From: Afipia birgiae 34632
GTDB taxonomy: Bacteria; Pseudomonadota; Alphaproteobacteria; Rhizobiales; Xanthobacteraceae
Length of the DNA stretch: 64,000 bases
NCBI RefSeq assembly: GCF_000308295.2
Contig: NZ_HG326654.1
Coordinates: forward strand, 429,694-493,693
Direction of reading: 5' to 3'
In this document: piece by piece, positions 34,700 to 44,626 of the stretch
How positions within the stretch are numbered: position 1 is the first letter of the stretch
Layout: each line of letters begins with the position of its first letter
Position numbers and translations under genes: made by a program
Notes under the pieces: model-generated
The model's input: the letters and a program-made list of their open reading frames with translations, nothing else
Database searches by the model: none
Told to the model about the DNA's origin: nothing

Positions 34700-35116
34700 G
34701 GTATTTGCCGCTCCTTGCTCGATTCTCGTCAAAGCGTTTGCCTGGCATCGCAACTTGAGTTGGAGCTACCTGAAGCGGCAACTGCGATTTCGTAGCGTCG
34801 GGCGCTGATCGGCTAGAGGGGAGCAAAGCGTGAGACAAGATGCATGTCTGCCTTCCGTCTCCTCTTTGAGGAGACAGTCGCCCACATGAACATCTCAGCG
34901 GACATTGGTGTATACAATTCTCCGCTACACAACTCATGTTGATCTAGATCAACAAACGAATGCAGGTGATCTGCAGCACTAGCTTTGAAGCAATAGCCTT
35001 GCACCCAGCAAGGGGACCTCGCGGCCCCAGGTCAATCTTGCAGGCAGGTGGCAGTGCCGTTTCGGCTGGCAGGCCTCTGTTGTGTAGACGCCGGTCGATT
35101 GGACAAGAGGTATATC
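34700..35116. other. Intergenic region upstream of chaA remnant
   Basis: This 417-bp stretch has mixed composition and an AT-richer core (34900-34960). It presumably holds the old chaA promoter and that of the small gene at 35117. No gene is recognised. Confidence 0.4.
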
Positions 35117-35293
35117 ATGGCCGAAACACCGAAACTCTCTGTCGAGAAAGCACTCGAAAAACTGCGAACCGACAAGCCGAAATCGAGAAACGAGCGACGC
35201 ACCGAGGAAATGGAAGCACTCGATGACGAGATAAAACGTTTGAGAGCGCAAAGACTTCGCCTCGACCGGCAACAGCGACGCTCGACTGATTGA
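35117..35293 (+). CDS. Small conserved hypothetical protein, coiled-coil
   Basis: This 58-residue, highly charged protein begins MAETPKLSVEKALEKLRTDK and continues with a helix rich in Glu/Arg/Leu (EEMEALDDEIKRLRAQRLRL). It resembles short Bradyrhizobium hypotheticals. AGAGG lies seven bases ahead of ATG 35117. A soluble helical hairpin is likely; the role is unknown. Confidence 0.7.
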   Translation: MAETPKLSVEKALEKLRTDKPKSRNERRTEEMEALDDEIKRLRAQRLRLDRQQRRSTD

Positions 35294-36255
35294 GATTACC
35301 ATTGATTGCAATGACGGCTGTCCGCAACTTCCCGATTCGCCGTTACTTTTGGCACTACCACCGATCAAATAGTGTCAGCGCAGGCGCGCCATTCCATAAC
35401 CACTCGTTGCGCGAACCATTCAGCGTTTCGAGGCCTTTCCGCGTGCTGAAATTTTCGTCTTCGGCTGGCGATCGTCTGGCTCTCCTGGCGCAAGTGACAG
35501 CACCTCGTGCCGGCGGCCGCTAGATCTGGCACAAACTGCACTTATTTTGCGGTTTCGCGGGTATTAAGCTGGCCAAATGACCAACGAGTTCCTGTACCGC
35601 GTTGCCGTGATCGGGTTCGGTTCACTACCAGTGGCGCTGGTAGCCCTGATCCTGCTTTTGTGAATCCTTTCGGGGCTTCACTACGGCCTTGGGTCAGTCG
35701 CTTGCCGAGGAACCGCAAGATGTCGTCAGCGAGAGCGTGCGAGCCGGGAGCCTTTTCCTTCACGATGTCACGAGCGGCTCGGAGATCACGACGCCGTCGA
35801 GCGCTCCGGTGATCGCCGTCTCATCGTCTGCGCGGCTATTATCTGGCGATGGCTGCCCTTGGCTTTCCCATCATGTTCGATGCAGCGATCCGGGTCTCCT
35901 TGTCGGAGGGGTTGCAGGTGACGGCGTCCAATCTTCTCGGACGATTGGCACAATAATGTTACCTCGCAGAGCAGCGCGTCCGACCCAGGAACCCGCAATA
36001 GCGGCGTTGCATTGCAAAAATCTCGCACAGAACTCCTGGCCTGACTCTATCAAAGATAAGTCGTATCGCGGTCTGGTTATCTGGGCCTCGGACCAGCCTC
36101 GCCGGCCCGAACTTGGAAAGTTGCCTTCAGTCCTGCATAGAAGGCCCGCGGTCGCGCCAATAACAACTCGAAGCAGCCTGCCATTTCAACGGGTGCTGGG
36201 AGCGCGTATGGTGCTCCGATGAACAGTGGTCGCCGCAATCCGGCGAGATTGAGTC
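35294..36255. other. Gene-poor kilobase, with one possible 28-codon ORF
   Basis: No recognisable protein domain occurs in this 962-bp stretch; the long frames on both strands have non-protein-like composition. ATG 35577 to 35663 encodes a 28-residue hydrophobic peptide (MTNEFLYRVAVIGFGSLPVA...) that could be a tiny membrane protein, but it lacks a clear ribosome site. The DNA may be decayed coding sequence. Confidence 0.4.
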
Positions 36256-37179
36256 ATGGTGGCAACGAACGCTCGCAGCGTGACCGTGTTTGGCGGAACC
36301 GGATTTCTCGGCCAGCGCATCGTTCGGCGGCTGCGCTATCGCGGATTTCCCATTCGGGTCGCGTCAAGGCATCCGGATCGGGGGCGCAGACTTTTTGGTT
36401 CTGATGGTCCGCAACTACAATCCGTTCAGACCAACATCCACGACGAGCAGTCAGTCGCTGATGCGACTGCCGGCGTTTACGGTGTTGTAAATGCAGTCAG
36501 TCTTTACGTCGAGAACGGACGAGAGACTTTTCACTCCGTTCACGTCAAGTCGGCCCAACGGGTAGCAGTGCAAGCGCACCGGGCCGGAGTCGAACGGTTC
36601 GTTCACGTTTCAGGAATCGGCGCCGATCCCGCCTCACAGTCACAATACATCCGAAAGCGCGGCGAAGGCGAATTGGCGGTCCGGGCCGCGTTCGCCGACG
36701 CACTTCTAATCCGCCCGGCGGTGATGTTCGGACCAGACGACGCGTTTCTCACCACCATCCTCAAGCTCCTCCGCCAGTTTCCAATCTATCCGATATTCGG
36801 CCGCGGCCTGACCAAGCTGCAGCCGGCCTATGTAGAGGATGTTGCGGAGGCGATTGGCCAGGTCATGCAGAACGCCGAAACGCCTTCGATGATCTTCGAA
36901 TTCGGCGGCCCTCGTGTCTACTCCTACGAAGAACTTCTCAGAGCTATCGCGCGCCAAGCCGGCCTTGCGCCTCTATTGATTCCGATCCCGTTTGCCGTTT
37001 GGCACGCACTCGCATGGACCTCCGAAATGTTTCCAAGTCCACTCCTCACTCGTAATCAAGTGGACCTGATGCAGATCGATACCGTGTCATCACCGGAGAT
37101 GCCTGGATTTACTGAACTTGGGATTTCGCCGCACTCGGTCGAAGCAATTCTCCAGAGGATGTTATCGAACTGCGGGTGA
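36256..37179 (+). CDS. NAD(P)-binding epimerase-like protein (NDUFA9-type atypical SDR)
   Basis: This 307-residue extended or atypical short-chain dehydrogenase has an N-terminal dinucleotide-binding glycine motif FGGTGFLGQRIVRRL (residues 12-26). The family pattern resembles complex I NDUFA9-like and NmrA-like proteins (VNAVSLYVENGRETFHSVHV; HVSGIGADPASQSQYIRKRG; LIRPAVMFGPDDAFLT). The YxxxK-type residues are in QYIRKRGEGE. It binds NAD(P) and may act in quinone or respiratory chain assembly; substrate unknown. It stands alone between gene-poor DNA and the SPW gene. Confidence 0.88.
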   Translation: MVATNARSVTVFGGTGFLGQRIVRRLRYRGFPIRVASRHPDRGRRLFGSDGPQLQSVQTNIHDEQSVADATAGVYGVVNAVSLYVENGRETFHSVHVKSAQRVAVQAHRAGVERFVHVSGIGADPASQSQYIRKRGEGELAVRAAFADALLIRPAVMFGPDDAFLTTILKLLRQFPIYPIFGRGLTKLQPAYVEDVAEAIGQVMQNAETPSMIFEFGGPRVYSYEELLRAIARQAGLAPLLIPIPFAVWHALAWTSEMFPSPLLTRNQVDLMQIDTVSSPEMPGFTELGISPHSVEAILQRMLSNCG

Positions 37180-37410
37180 AAGAGGTTTCTCGGTCAATCC
37201 GCTTCAACGGCTGACGGGTTCGCGTGCACGCGCGATATTTTCGCTCGAGGCATCGAATGTATCGTTCTTGTGTAAGCTGGCCTGCAAAAATGCAAGGCAA
37301 CCGATAGAAAACGCCTCAATGTGTCACGGACCTTTCCCGCGACGATCCGCGCCTGTCCGGAGGCATCGTCAGCGCTATACCATCATCTCGAGAGAAGGGA
37401 GGTGAGCATC

Positions 37411-37773
37411 ATGCGCATTCAACATTGGCAAGACGTTGCCAGCCTGTTGCTGGGCGTGTGGCTGATCTTATCACCATTCGCCCTCGGCTTCGCCGGGGCG
37501 GCTACTTGGATAACCATCGTGCTTGGGTTGTGCGTCATTCTGTTTGCCGTAGAGGGATTTGTCATTCCGTCCTATCTGGAGGAATGGGGAGAGGTTCTCC
37601 TCGGTCTGGCTCTGCTGGTTGCACCTTGGGCGATCGGCTATGAGTCGGCATCGGCCACGATAAGCAGTATGGCGTCGGGCACATTAGTGATCTTGTTTGG
37701 AGCCTGGGAGCTGATGACCGATCGCGATTTCATCACTTGGTGGCGCGATCGTTGGCATCACCCGGCCAACTGA
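37411..37773 (+). CDS. SPW repeat membrane protein
   Basis: This 120-residue protein has two SPW-type repeats, each of two membrane helices: VWLILSPFALGFAG (about residues 16-29) and LLVAPWAIGYES (about 70-81). The S/A-P-W/F motif follows a helix as in the family. GGAGG lies eight bases before ATG 37411. It is an inner-membrane protein of unknown function. Confidence 0.87.
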   Translation: MRIQHWQDVASLLLGVWLILSPFALGFAGAATWITIVLGLCVILFAVEGFVIPSYLEEWGEVLLGLALLVAPWAIGYESASATISSMASGTLVILFGAWELMTDRDFITWWRDRWHHPAN

Positions 37774-37911
37774 GAAGTGTGATTGCCTGAACCATAACCA
37801 CTATCTGCTCGCGGTCGGAGGAGAGAGATGGCCTCGTCCGCGTGGGCGAATTCGCCCTCTGAGCCGTGAAAGAATGTGCAGGGCCTGGCGGCCCCGCACA
37901 TGGGCACCTGG

Positions 37912-39238
37912 TTACGATGCAGTTCGAGGCTCTATCGGCTCCCAGATACTTATCTTGCGGGTCTCAGGCATCAGGAAGAGCGCGAGCACGAAGCATACCG
38001 CAGGAACGGCGATCGGATAGATCAGTGCGTAACCGATGCTGCCGGTGGCCGCGAAAGCCGCCGAGGTGATGAACGGCACCAATCCGCCACCCCAGCCATT
38101 CCCGATGTGATACGGCACCGATACCGACGTGTACCGAATCCTGCCAGGGAAGTATTCCGCCAGGAACGCCCCAACCGGCCCATACACCATCCCGACGTAG
38201 CAAACGAGAATGAAGATGATGAAGATCGCTATCGGATAGTTGATGTTGCCAGGCTTCGTCACGGTCCCCAGCCACAAATACAGCGGATAGTACGTGATCG
38301 CGGCAAGCAACATGCCTCCCAGGATCACCGGCTTGCGGCCAATCTGGTCTGACAGCCAGCCAAAAAAGATCAAGCTCGGCGTTGCAATGAGCAGCGCGGC
38401 TCCCACGATGTAGGCCGAGGTCAGCGCGTCCACCTTGGAAACCTGCTGCAGGAAGTACAGCGCCCAGAACTGGCCACTGTACCAGACCACGCCTTGCCCG
38501 ATCAGCACGATGGTGGCGATCCCGACGTATTTGATGTTGGAGCTGAGGAAGGCTTCCTTCCAGGGGTTTCTGGTCATCTGCCCCTTGGCCTTGATCTCCG
38601 CGAAGATCGGCGTCTCCTGGAGCTGGAGCCGAATGTAAATTGCGATGGCGACCAGCAGGAAGGACACCAGGAACGGAATGCGCCACGCCCACTCGTCGAA
38701 CGCCTTGTTGCCAAAGTACGTGCGCGTGGCGATGATGACGGCCAGCGACACCACAATCCCGAGCGTCGGAGAGGTTTGCAGCCAGCCGGTAGTAGCCGCG
38801 GCTTTCGTCCGGCACATGCTCCGCGACGTAGGTGATGGCGCCGCCATACTCGCCGCCCAGGCACAGGCCCTGGATCATCCGTAAGCCGAAGAGAAGGAAC
38901 GCCGCGGTCAGACCGATCGACTCGTAGGTCGGGATCAACCCGATCGCGCCCGTGCCGAGTCCCATTCCGCTGAGGGTAACAAGGAATGTGTACTTGCGGC
39001 CGACCCGGTCGCCCATCCATCCGAAGAGAAACGCTCCCAGTGGACGGATCAGAAATCCGGCGGTGAACAGCGCAATCGTACTCAGCAAAGCCGCGACCGG
39101 GTGGGATTGTTCAAAGAACTTGACAGACAGAACCGCAGCCAAGCTCCCGAAGATGTAGAAGTCATACCACTCGATCACGTTTCCCACCGACGCGGCAACG
39201 ATCACGCGGCGGAAATCCCTTGGAATTTGAAGTGCCAT
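37912..39238 (-). pseudogene. MFS transporter of the metabolite:H+ symporter type, frameshifted
   Basis: The start ATG 39238 gives MALQIPRDFRRVIVAASVGN, then VIEWYDFYIFGSLAAVLSV, typical of the ProP/ShiA-like MHS group. The frame runs correctly to DESRGYYR (about 38790). The continuation TGWLQTSPTLGIVVSLAVII is in another frame, running to 37912 and ending at MPETRKISIWEPIEPRTAS. Two bases (probably GT of GTGTAGTAG on the plus strand) are missing near 38791. Without the slip it would be an intact 12-helix transporter of about 443 residues, so the lesion is recent or a sequencing error. Confidence 0.85.
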
Positions 39239-39682
39239 GTGTGCCTCCTACTATTTCAAGACATGCCTCCCGTTCTCTCTGTGCTCGATTTTCTCACGCC
39301 CGAGGTCTATGCGCGACGTGTTACACGCGCGACATCGGGCATCGGCAAATGCGTCAGCAACGCCTGAACCTCAGGTGAGCTTTGAATCACCCGAGGAAAA
39401 CTCCAACGGCGTTCAGCGCCGCGAGCCACCGCTGCCTCCTTCCCATCCGTCCGGGAGCGAAGGCGCGGAAGACAGTTTAATCCCTAACGGGACACCACCG
39501 CATAAGACTTTTGGCTCAATCGAACGGGGCCAGGCGCGATGATGGGCATCCGAAAGCCTGAGCCGCTTCGGGTGGTGGTTGGATCGCATCATCATAGGCG
39601 CGCCACCAGTGCGTCATGCGGCCTCCCCTATGGCTTCTGAATTCGTGCTACTGTCCATCCCGGGCAGGCAGGAACTCACGAC
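39239..39682. other. Intergenic region without recognisable gene
   Basis: These 444 bp lie between the divergent MFS gene and a small gene. Frames are short and unlike proteins; presumably promoter DNA for both sides. Confidence 0.4.
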
Positions 39683-39907
39683 ATGAAAAGGCCCAGCAAA
39701 ACTGCCGGAGAGCTAGAAGCATCGATCAAGATCCAGATGGAAGATATCTGCGATCTTCCAACCGACATTACGATCTCTGTTCAGCCCGACGGCGATACGT
39801 GGAAAGTCGTCATCTCGGAAGACGCCACGGCTCTCGATCCGAGCCGACGCGATATGATCTTTCTGATCGCTGAAGAACTTCGATGCGAGTTTGATTTGAA
39901 GGGGTGA
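39683..39907 (+). CDS. Small conserved hypothetical protein
   Basis: This 74-residue soluble protein has a protein-like alpha/beta composition: MKRPSKTAGELEASIKIQME, then DITISVQPDGDTWKVVISED and a final helix. AGGA lies about nine bases before the ATG. It resembles Bradyrhizobium hypotheticals of unknown role. Confidence 0.7.
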   Translation: MKRPSKTAGELEASIKIQMEDICDLPTDITISVQPDGDTWKVVISEDATALDPSRRDMIFLIAEELRCEFDLKG

Positions 39908-40286
39908 CTTCATCACGCCCCCGCCCCCTATGAAGCGCCGCCGTCGCCGCGAAACGGCTCCGCAACCGGTCGATCCAATTCCCATTTGATGATCACGAAG
40001 CCGGCACTTCGGCTGCTTCAACGTATGACCGCCGAATTCGTACCAAGCCGACAGTTCATCGACCGGCACTTGAAGGACCGGGTATCGGGTTTGCTCGGTC
40101 ATGACGCCTCCGGTTGCAAACGTGAGGCGGCCTCGCAGGCGATAGCCGCCAAATTTTCTTCGGGGACTGGAGACGGATCTTGCGATGGCTTTCCCAAATT
40201 TGTTGTGCCACAGCTACTCGTGCCGCACCTGCGGAACTTAAAGAGCGGACGCGAGTTCCGATTGAATGGAACGGAGGGTCACCCTC
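39908..40286. other. Intergenic region with a doubtful minus-strand ORF
   Basis: The main content is a minus-strand frame with ATG at 40102 (MTEQTRYPVLQVPVDELSAW). A strong GGAGG lies only four bases upstream, but after about 45 protein-like residues the frame becomes arginine/glycine-rich and runs antisense through the gene at 39683. It may be the intact head of a broken small gene. Nothing else is recognised. Confidence 0.4.
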
Positions 40287-40538
40287 ATGGCCGTTTCGAA
40301 TGACGACTACGTCGATTTCATTGTGCAGTACGGTGGGAATACCGAACGCTGCCGAGTAACCGGCACCGCCCTCTTGAATAGGGAGCGCGCGAGCAGAACC
40401 AACACCAACCACGGGATGCTGATCGCCATATACGTCAAGCATCTGGCCGAGATCGAATGTCTCGCACTTGCGAAGCTGCAGCGTTTTGGTCACACGGACC
40501 GCGGCATATTGATCACGACTGAGGATCTGAACCCCTGA
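40287..40538 (+). CDS. DUF1488-like small protein, copy A
   Basis: This 83-residue protein (MAVSNDDYVDFIVQYGGNTE, ending RGILITTEDLNP) is clearly related to the product of the next gene over its whole length. Shared features are F/V-hydrophobic alternation, CxVTGTALLNRE / CHISQAALLVRE, and RGI(L/I)ITT near the end. GGAGG sits nine bases ahead of ATG 40287. The size and RxGIxIT end resemble the DUF1488 family; function unknown. Confidence 0.7.
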   Translation: MAVSNDDYVDFIVQYGGNTERCRVTGTALLNRERASRTNTNHGMLIAIYVKHLAEIECLALAKLQRFGHTDRGILITTEDLNP

Positions 40539-40597
40539 AGTTGACGCCTCTGCAAATCGCCGAGACGCGATAGCTCTCCTGCAAGAGGTACAAAGTC

Positions 40598-40849
40598 ATG
40601 GCCGTGGTCCGCGGCGACTTCGTCCACTTTCATATCCGCCACGCTGGTGGCCTCCAAAAGTGCCACATATCGCAAGCAGCCCTTCTGGTCCGGGAGCGGT
40701 TGGAGCGGCAGGACAGCAGCCCCGAAATACTGCTTGAGATTTTTGAACGGCACCGACCCGAAATTGAGCGCCTTGCTCACGAGATGGCAAGCCGGGGCAT
40801 GGGCATCCGACGAGGCATCATTATCACCACGGTTCAATTTAACTCCTGA
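40598..40849 (+). CDS. DUF1488-like small protein, copy B
   Basis: This 83-residue tandem paralogue of the previous gene lies 59 bases further on (MAVVRGDFVHFHIRHAGGLQ, ending RGIIITTVQFNS). The two are diverged (roughly a third identical by eye), so the duplication is old. Same strand, probably co-transcribed. Confidence 0.7.
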   Translation: MAVVRGDFVHFHIRHAGGLQKCHISQAALLVRERLERQDSSPEILLEIFERHRPEIERLAHEMASRGMGIRRGIIITTVQFNS

Positions 40850-41168
40850 GGCGATAATGCCGCTTATGCCGGCTTCCTCGCGTGGAACATACCGGACTCG
40901 CAGACCGGATAATTGTGCTTGTGCGGGTACTATAGATGAGAGGAATTCTGGCCTGTGAGGAAGACCAGTATCCGATGGCATGAGTCCATTCCCCAAATCC
41001 TCGCGAGCGGAAGATTGCGCCGGTTGAGAATGGTGGAATATCCCGTGCCTGGTGACGGCGCAGTTGACGCGTGGGCATCAGCACGGCCATCACTTGGATG
41101 CGGCGCTTGCATGAAGTGGTTAGCCTTGGGCCGGCAAGACTTTCAACTTGGCCTAACCGGCTGGTCCG
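40850..41168. other. Intergenic region
   Basis: This 319-bp region lies between the tandem small genes and the convergent yeiH gene. No gene, repeat or clear terminator is recognised. Confidence 0.4.
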
Positions 41169-42239
41169 CTACGAGAATAAACGAGCGACGCCGAGGCTAA
41201 TCAGCAATAGCAAAAGAAGCGAGAGCGTTACGGCGGCAGTTACCCTGCCTCCCACGCGCCCAATCACGCGGACATCAACGCCCAACCCGAGTGCCGCCAT
41301 CGAAACGACGGTTAGGAGAGAGGCCACCTTCAGCAGCGGCACAACCACATCGTCGGACAACATTTCGAACGAGCGAAAGCCTGCAAGGACAAGGAAGCCG
41401 ATAATGAACCACGGAACCACTTGAATTGGACCGAAGCGATCGGATGCGACAGGGCTCACAGCGCTCTTCCGAAGCGTCCGCCCAAACAAGGAAAATCCGA
41501 TCAAGATAGGCCCGAGAGTCAGAACTCGCACCAGCTTGACCAAGGTCCCCATCTGGGTACTGAGGAGACCAGCAGGAACAGTCGCTGCGAGGACCTGCGG
41601 TACCGCATACACCGTGAGACCAGCGAGAATACCGTACTGGGTCGGAGACAGCGCCAGCAGGGGGATCAGTAGCGGCAGGCCCAGGACCAGCATCACTCCG
41701 AGGATCGCTGTAAACGATATCGCGGACGCAATATCATCTCCGTTGGCCCCGATGACCGGCGCAATCGCCGCGATCGCGGAATTGCCGCAGATCGAGTTTC
41801 CGCAGGCAACGAGGATCGAAAGCCGGACCGACAATCCGAGTAACCTGCTGATGCCGTAGGTCGCTCCGAGAATGATCGCAACGGTCGCAACGATTGCGAC
41901 GAGCAAGGAGAACCCTGAGGCAACGATCGTAGAAAAGCTGATCGAAGCGCCCAGCAATGTCACCGCGATTTCGAGGAGCTGCTTAGCGCTGAAGGCGATT
42001 CCGGCGCGCCAGCGCGCACTCGGCTCCCATGCGGTCCGGATCACCATCCCCAGCAAGATCGCGATGACTAAGGCTTCGATATAGGGATGGCCAAAAATGC
42101 TCTCTTCGAGGTGCTGAACGCCAAGCGCTACCAGCGTAACGGCGACGCTCAGACCAACACCAGGCAACAAAGCCGCAGCGTACGGGACGATGGCCCCCCT
42201 GCCCGTGGCCTTCACGGCAGACTTCTCAACAACAGGCAT
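41169..42239 (-). CDS. yeiH: YeiH family putative sulfate exporter
   Basis: This 356-residue protein has about ten membrane helices and the family core VACGNSICGNSAIAAIAPVI (about residues 140-160) and LLSTQMGTLVKLVRVLTLGP. YeiH/UPF0324 proteins are called putative sulfate exporters, although transport has been shown for few. It is divergent from a LysR-type regulator, the same arrangement as yeiE-yeiH in enterobacteria, where the regulator senses sulfite. This could be a second sulfur-anion exporter in the window besides the TSUP protein. Confidence 0.88.
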   Translation of the reverse strand: MPVVEKSAVKATGRGAIVPYAAALLPGVGLSVAVTLVALGVQHLEESIFGHPYIEALVIAILLGMVIRTAWEPSARWRAGIAFSAKQLLEIAVTLLGASISFSTIVASGFSLLVAIVATVAIILGATYGISRLLGLSVRLSILVACGNSICGNSAIAAIAPVIGANGDDIASAISFTAILGVMLVLGLPLLIPLLALSPTQYGILAGLTVYAVPQVLAATVPAGLLSTQMGTLVKLVRVLTLGPILIGFSLFGRTLRKSAVSPVASDRFGPIQVVPWFIIGFLVLAGFRSFEMLSDDVVVPLLKVASLLTVVSMAALGLGVDVRVIGRVGGRVTAAVTLSLLLLLLISLGVARLFS

Positions 42240-42301
42240 AATCCCCCCTACGCGAGAAGAGATTATGCGCTAAAAGGCGAAATCGAAGGAAATACCGTTT
42301 A

Positions 42302-42317
42302 CCTTTAGGCCTATAGG
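42302..42317. promoter_or_regulatory. Near-perfect palindrome in yeiH/LysR intergenic region
   Basis: CCTTTAGG and CCTATAGG form a 16-bp dyad with one mismatch per arm, ending nine bases before the LysR ATG. It could be an autoregulatory LysR site or part of a promoter. The 86-bp region must serve both divergent genes. Confidence 0.4.
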
Positions 42318-42325
42318 GGAAAGTT

Positions 42326-43246
42326 ATGCCATTGAACCTCCATCTGCTCCGCATGTTCGCGACGGTGGTGCGAACGGGTAGTTTTTCCCGGGCGGCGGAG
42401 GCGCTCCACGTCAGCCAGCCAGCTATCTCAAAGGGCGTGGCGGATTTCGAGCTTCAGATCGGCAGTCGCTTGTTGGACCGCGTCCCGAAAGGCGTCCGCC
42501 CGACGCGTGAAGGCCAGGCCCTGATGCGCCATGCGGAAGCGCTCTTTGCGGCGGAGCGCGCGGCAGAGGAGGAAATGCGCTCTTTTCGCAATCTCGGAGA
42601 GGGCTCGCTTCGCATCGGGGCGAGCACGACCATCGCCTCCTATATGATTGCGGAGTACCTCGGTATTTTCCACAATGCCTATCCGAGTATCGATCTTCAT
42701 ATCATTAGCGCCAACACGCGCGAGATCGCCGACCTGACGATTGGCCATGAGGTCGATATCGCGCTGGTCGAAGGACCGATTAAGGACGAAAATCTAACTG
42801 TAAAACCATGGCAAACAGACGCCATGGAGTTGATCGTTGGCCCGCATCATCCGTTCGCGACTGCGATGATGCCGATCGACCCGCATGCCATTGCGGCGGA
42901 AACACTGATTGTGCGCGAGCCGGGATCGGGCTCGCGGGAGGTCGTGACGAAAGCATTGGCCAATCATGGCATAGAGCCTCGCCGCACACTGGAGATTGGA
43001 AGCACCGAGGCGATCAAGCAGGCTGTCGCTCGGGGGCTCGGCATCTCGATCGTCTCAACGGCCGCTGTCACCGATCAGACGGCGCAAGGCCGATTGAAGA
43101 TCATTCCCATGGGCGATCTGAAAATACAGCGGCGACTATGGCAGTTGAAAATACCCGGTCGGCTCGACGCGCCGGCCGCCGTCGTTTTCGAGCAGCTCCT
43201 GAACGGAAAGTCCGCGAATTTGGCTATCGCCAACAGTCCATCCTAG
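42326..43246 (+). CDS. LysR family transcriptional regulator
   Basis: This 306-residue LTTR has the winged helix at residues 1-60 (FSRAAEALHVSQPAISKGVA) and a type 2 periplasmic-binding-like effector domain (LRIGASTTIASYMIAEYL; GHEVDIALVEGPI; EPGSGSREVVTKAL). It is divergent from yeiH, so it probably regulates it in response to a sulfur oxyanion, as YeiE/CysB-like proteins do. The effector is inferred only from the neighbour. Confidence 0.92.
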   Translation: MPLNLHLLRMFATVVRTGSFSRAAEALHVSQPAISKGVADFELQIGSRLLDRVPKGVRPTREGQALMRHAEALFAAERAAEEEMRSFRNLGEGSLRIGASTTIASYMIAEYLGIFHNAYPSIDLHIISANTREIADLTIGHEVDIALVEGPIKDENLTVKPWQTDAMELIVGPHHPFATAMMPIDPHAIAAETLIVREPGSGSREVVTKALANHGIEPRRTLEIGSTEAIKQAVARGLGISIVSTAAVTDQTAQGRLKIIPMGDLKIQRRLWQLKIPGRLDAPAAVVFEQLLNGKSANLAIANSPS

Positions 43247-43277
43247 GCGCCGCGCATCGTTCGCAAGCGTCTTCGAA

Positions 43278-43502
43278 CTAGTGAAACTTGCTGGCAAAAT
43301 CCGGGTCAAAGTAGAAGACCCGTGCAACTATGGTTACGAGCACAAGGAGCCAGAAAAGACCGACACCGGCAATCAACGCCCAGCTTGAGGCGGATCTACT
43401 TGTTATCGACGCGCGGTTCTCATCATACTTCACCGGCTCGCCGAAAGCATCAAATTGCACCTCTTGCACTGCCGCCTCCGGACCTGTCGAAAGGTTCAAC
43501 AT
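43278..43502 (-). CDS. Small single-pass membrane protein
   Basis: The 74 residues from ATG 43502 (MLNLSTGPEAAVQEVQFDAF) have a hydrophilic N-terminal half and one hydrophobic helix near the end (WALIAGVGLFWLLVLVTIVA). The open frame begins at 43556. No family is recognised; it is convergent with the LysR gene. Confidence 0.55.
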   Translation of the reverse strand: MLNLSTGPEAAVQEVQFDAFGEPVKYDENRASITSRSASSWALIAGVGLFWLLVLVTIVARVFYFDPDFASKFH

Positions 43503-43699
43503 CGTCCATAGATATGCGGCCGGTCGAAGGCGGAAAGCAAACGAACCGCCGTGCAAATATTCCCTCAGCGGCAGGCCATTATTCTTCGTGGCCCTCGCAA
43601 CGGAGAACTTCCTTCCTTGTCGGGGCTGGCGCCATTAAAGCAGCCCAATTCCGGCCGAGTTCGTCAGAAGACAGTGGACCGCATGACGCTTCAATGCGA

Positions 43700-44436
43700 T
43701 CAGGCGACGGGCGCTTGCGCAAGAAACGCCGCCACCTCGGACGGTGTATCCGCAACTCGGACGCCAGCGTTTTCGAGCGCCTTCCGCTTTGAAGCATATC
43801 CGCCACGACCGCCGGTGACGATCGCTCCCGCGTGCCCCATTTTTTTATCCGGAGGAGAAGAGTGTCCCGCGATAAACGAAACGACAGGCTTCTTCATCTT
43901 ACTGGCATACCCCGCGGCTTCTTCCTCCATCGCGCCGCCGATTTCACCAACGAGAACAACGGCGCTCGTCCGCGCATCTCGATCGAGGGCCCGAAGCGCA
44001 TCGAATGTCGTCGTCCCGATGATCGGATCGCCGCCTATGCCGATGAAGGCAGATTGCCCAAGGCCGGATCGCGTCAGATTGAGGCACATCAGCGTGCCGA
44101 GACTGCCGCTCCGTGAAATCACGCAATACTGCCGGGCATGAAGATATTTGAATTGTGACCAGGCATGATCCCGACGAATCCCTCGCCGGGCGTCACAATG
44201 CCGGCAGTGTTGGGGCCGATAATTCTGCTGTTCGAGCCACGGATGCGCGCAAATATTTCCAATACGTCGTGGCTCGGAATGTGCTCCGTCAGCACAACAA
44301 TCGTACCGACGCCCGCATCGATTGCGTCGATGATCGTATCCTTTGCCATTGTCGGCGGAATAAAAATGACCGAAATATCGCAAGGCGCGTGTTTCGTGGC
44401 CTCCGCCGCAGAGCTGAAAAGCCGCACGCCAAGATA
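43700..44436 (-). pseudogene. Succinyl-CoA (or malate-CoA) ligase alpha subunit, truncated and frameshifted
   Basis: Segments of SucD-type proteins are clear: LFSSAAEATKHAPCDISVIF, RIIGPNTAGIVTPGEGFVGI, then after a frameshift near 44120 VISRSGSLGTLMCLNLTRSG, GIGGDPIIGTTTFDALRAL and PVVSFIAGHSSPPDKKMGHA with the phospho-histidine loop. The CoA-binding first 60 or so residues are missing and no beta subunit gene is adjacent. It is a non-functional relic at the edge of the 44-54 kb scrap region. Confidence 0.85.
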
Positions 44437-44471
44437 CCGGACACGCTGTAGCCAAAAAACAAACCGGACGC

Positions 44472-44626
44472 ATGAGGAAAGGTCTGAGTGAGGAGACGTT
44501 GTTGAAGCTTCTAGTGACCTCCTACGGAAACGGCCAGTACGCTACCATGCTCCCCGATCTTCTCCGACTTGCGCTGCTTACGGGAGCAAGACTGAGCGAC
44601 CTATGCGACCTCAAGCTTGCAGACGT
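44472..44626 (+). pseudogene. Tyrosine recombinase (integrase) fragment
   Basis: MRKGLSEETLLKLLVTSYGN and LLRLALLTGARLSDLCDLKL correspond to the first part of the catalytic domain of phage-type integrases, with the first catalytic arginine in TGARLSDL. The sequence leaves the family at 44627, where the dispersed repeat begins. The remaining catalytic residues are absent. It marks an old integrative element. Confidence 0.7.

Noticed and set aside
35689-36222. 177-codon plus-strand ORF
   Set aside because: No ribosome site, no domain and unnatural composition; left as gene-poor DNA.
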